Shown piece after piece: positions 5,606 through 7,143 of a stretch of 7,143 nucleotides of DNA. Source of the DNA: Hyphomicrobiales bacterium (lineage in GTDB: Bacteria > Pseudomonadota > Alphaproteobacteria > Rhizobiales > Beijerinckiaceae); NCBI GenBank assembly GCA_028290595.1, contig JAQGJO010000095.1, positions 1-7,143 of the forward strand, given 5' to 3'. The notes beneath the pieces are model-generated. The model was not told the origin of the DNA. It saw only the letters and a list, made by a program, of their open reading frames with translations, and did no database searches. Within the stretch, counting starts at the first letter, position 1. Every line of letters begins with the position of its first letter. The translations under genes and the position numbers were made by a program.

Positions 5606-6358
5606 GAACAGGCAGGAGGCGACGATGGCCAGGATGATGACGACCGAGAACATGATCGTCGTATCGAGCGTGCCGCTCGCCTGGACCAGCAGATAGCCCC
5701 AGCCACTGTCGGAGGCGACGAATTCACCGATGATGCCGCCGATCACCGCGAGGCTGGTGGCGACCTTGATGCCGGCGAAGATCGACGGCATGGCGTGGGG
5801 CAGCCGCATGCGCAGGAAAATCTGCAATCTGTGGGCGCGCAGCACGCGCGCCAGACGCAGCAGATCCGGCTCGATGGCGATGAGGCCGCTGATGGTCGAG
5901 ACCAGGATTGGAAAGAAGGCGATCGAACTGGTGATCAGCACGCGCGGCAAGAATCCGTAGCCGAACCAGACGACGAAGAGCGGCGCCAGTGCCACTTTCG
6001 GAATCGCGTTGAACGCGACGATAATCGGATACAGCAGCTTTTCAGCGACCGGAATAGCGACAATGGCAATGCCGAGCGGGATCGCCACGACAATGCTGAT
6101 CACCAGGCCGGCGATGATTTCGCCCATGGTGACGAGACCGTGGGACGCCAGCAGCGAGCGCTCGCTCCAGGTCCGCATCAGCACATCCCAGGGGGCCGGC
6201 AGGATGTAAGGCGCGGGCTTCATGACCACGATGAGGAGCGCCCAGGCGCCGAGCGCCAAGGTCACCGATGCCAGGGTCCAGATGAGGGCTTTGACTCTCG
6301 TCTCGAGTTCGAAGGAGCGCTCCTTGACCTGTTCGAGGATCGCGCTGGTATCAGCCAT
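5546..6358 (-). CDS. ABC transporter permease, NitT/TauT (SsuC/TauC-like) family
   Basis: This 270-residue inner-membrane protein forms the channel of an importer of the nitrate/taurine/sulfonate type; the substrate cannot be told from sequence. A first membrane helix lies at about residues 24-46, followed by PYILPAPWDV, typical of this family. About five further hydrophobic segments follow (around 76-104, 108-132, 138-162, 195-215, 233-256). The cytoplasmic loop that contacts the ATPase is at about 168-198 (LARVLRAHRLQIFLRMRLPHAMPSIFAGIK), although the usual glycine of this motif is replaced by RAH. ATG 6358 has GGAG 6 nt upstream and overlaps the ATPase stop by 8 nt (ATGGCTGA), so translation is probably coupled. 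The 3' end overlaps the convergent IclR gene by 60 bp. Confidence 0.94.
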   Translation of the reverse strand: MADTSAILEQVKERSFELETRVKALIWTLASVTLALGAWALLIVVMKPAPYILPAPWDVLMRTWSERSLLASHGLVTMGEIIAGLVISIVVAIPLGIAIVAIPVAEKLLYPIIVAFNAIPKVALAPLFVVWFGYGFLPRVLITSSIAFFPILVSTISGLIAIEPDLLRLARVLRAHRLQIFLRMRLPHAMPSIFAGIKVATSLAVIGGIIGEFVASDSGWGYLLVQASGTLDTTIMFSVVIILAIVASCLFSIVGLLERMMVSWHASQRS

Positions 6359-7143
6359 GGATCACTCCGAGATTGGCGAACATGCCGTGGATTTTGGTGA
6401 CGTAGCGGGCGAAGGCTTCCGATTCACGCGTCTTCATGTTGCGCGGCCGGGGCAGATCGATATCGACGATCTCTTGAATCTGGCTGGGGCGCGCCGTCAT
6501 GATGGCGACCCGATCGGCCATGAACACGGCCTCGGGGATTTCATGGGTCACGAGGATGGTCGTGCGCGGCTTTTCCAGGGACAGCCGTTGCATGTCGAGT
6601 TGCATCTGCTCTCTTGTGAAGGCGTCCAATGCGGCAAAGGGTTCATCGAGCAGGAAGATATCCGGATCGTCGATCAGCGCCCGGCAGATCGCCACCCTCT
6701 GGCGCATGCCGCCCGAAAGCTCATAGGGCCGCTTGTCTTCGAACCCGCCAAGCCCGACTCTGTTGAGCAGCGACATGGCGCGATCGACATGCGCCCTGGG
6801 GTCTTGCCCGATCAGCGCATAGGTCAGCATGACATTGTCGAGAACCGAGCGCCAATCAAGCAGCTGTTCGCTCTGGAAGACGAAGCCAAGTTCTGGGATA
6901 GGGCCTGCAAGCGGCAGGCAGTTCACGAGAATCTTGCCGCTGCTCGCCTACAGCAGGCCGGCGATCATCATCAGCAGGGTGCTCTTGCCGCAGCCGCTGG
7001 GGCCAAGCAGCGCGAGAGTTTCGCCGCGCGCCAGATCGAAGCTCGCCGCCTCCACCGCGACGACCGTGCCGGTGCGGGTCTGGTAGACCTTGCCGGCGTC
7101 CTGCAGCGAAATGAAAGCCGCTTCCTCGCCTTTGTCTTCAGGC
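6351..7143 (-). pseudogene. ABC transporter ATPase (NitT/TauT type), interrupted by in-frame TAG; 5' end beyond window
   Basis: This should be the ATP-hydrolysing subunit of the importer whose permease follows. The reading frame runs from the right edge but is cut by TAG at 6950-6948. Before the stop are 64 codons with [23 protein letters not shown] and Walker [10 protein letters not shown] (7004-6978), ending MMIAGLL. After it, in the same frame, come ASSGKIL, the Q-loop FVFQSEQLLDW, signature LSGGMRQRV (from 6719), Walker B FLLDEPFAALDA and the switch ILVTHE, ending GVIHG. Family members read straight through here, usually with a residue such as P, E or Q, so one base change could explain it. 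A restart at GTG 6926 would lack Walker A and be inactive. All other motifs are intact, so the break is recent, a sequencing error, or read through. The permease start overlaps its end by 8 nt. Confidence 0.85.

Noticed and set aside
6351..6926. A separate 191-residue gene starting at GTG 6926
   Set aside because: It is only the downstream part of the ATPase after the TAG; it lacks Walker A, and the upstream part continues in the same frame.
1..7143. Search for a new defence, mobile or RNA-based system
   Set aside because: No tandem spaced repeats, transposase, integrase, nuclease, toxin-antitoxin or RNA gene is visible. All major genes belong to known metabolic, transport or regulatory families.

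Overview
The window is high-GC DNA with gene families typical of soil alphaproteobacteria of the Bradyrhizobium/Rhodopseudomonas kind (order Hyphomicrobiales). That placement is an inference. It rests on the gene content (a NodD/LinR-type LysR regulator, a tricarboxylate-transporter-type receptor, an MhpR-type IclR regulator, a NitT/TauT-type ABC importer) and on two repeats that resemble dispersed palindromic elements of that group. No RNA gene, CRISPR array, transposase or prophage gene is visible.

Layout from left to right: (1) a LysR-type regulator on the minus strand (1-994), running off the left edge close to its C-terminus. (2) A 212-bp divergent regulatory region with two perfect palindromes. 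(3) A BenD/XylL-like short-chain dehydrogenase on the plus strand (1207-2043). (4) A 131-bp convergent gap holding a head-to-head pair of REP-like repeats. (5) A minus-strand two-gene unit: an arylsulfotransferase-fold protein (3232-4488) followed 31 bp later by a periplasmic TctC/Bug-type receptor (2175-3200). (6) A 148-bp divergent region with a candidate regulator-binding dyad. (7) An IclR-family regulator on the plus strand (4637-5605). (8) A minus-strand ABC importer operon, of which the ATPase (6351-7143, broken by an amber codon) and the permease (5546-6358) are present. Its upstream part lies beyond the right edge.

The region looks like a peripheral catabolic/transport locus with local regulators. 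The LysR protein probably controls the adjacent dehydrogenase, and the IclR protein probably controls the divergent sulfotransferase-like/receptor pair or the importer. The dehydrogenase resembles enzymes that rearomatise benzoate cis-diols, and MhpR-type regulators and NitT/TauT importers often accompany aromatic or sulfonate uptake, so an aromatic or organosulfur substrate is a reasonable guess. Nothing in the window proves it.

The most unusual points are a roughly 102-nt palindromic mosaic repeat lying in frame inside the IclR gene, and an in-frame TAG that splits the importer ATPase between Walker A and the Q-loop. I found no convincing wholly new multi-gene system.
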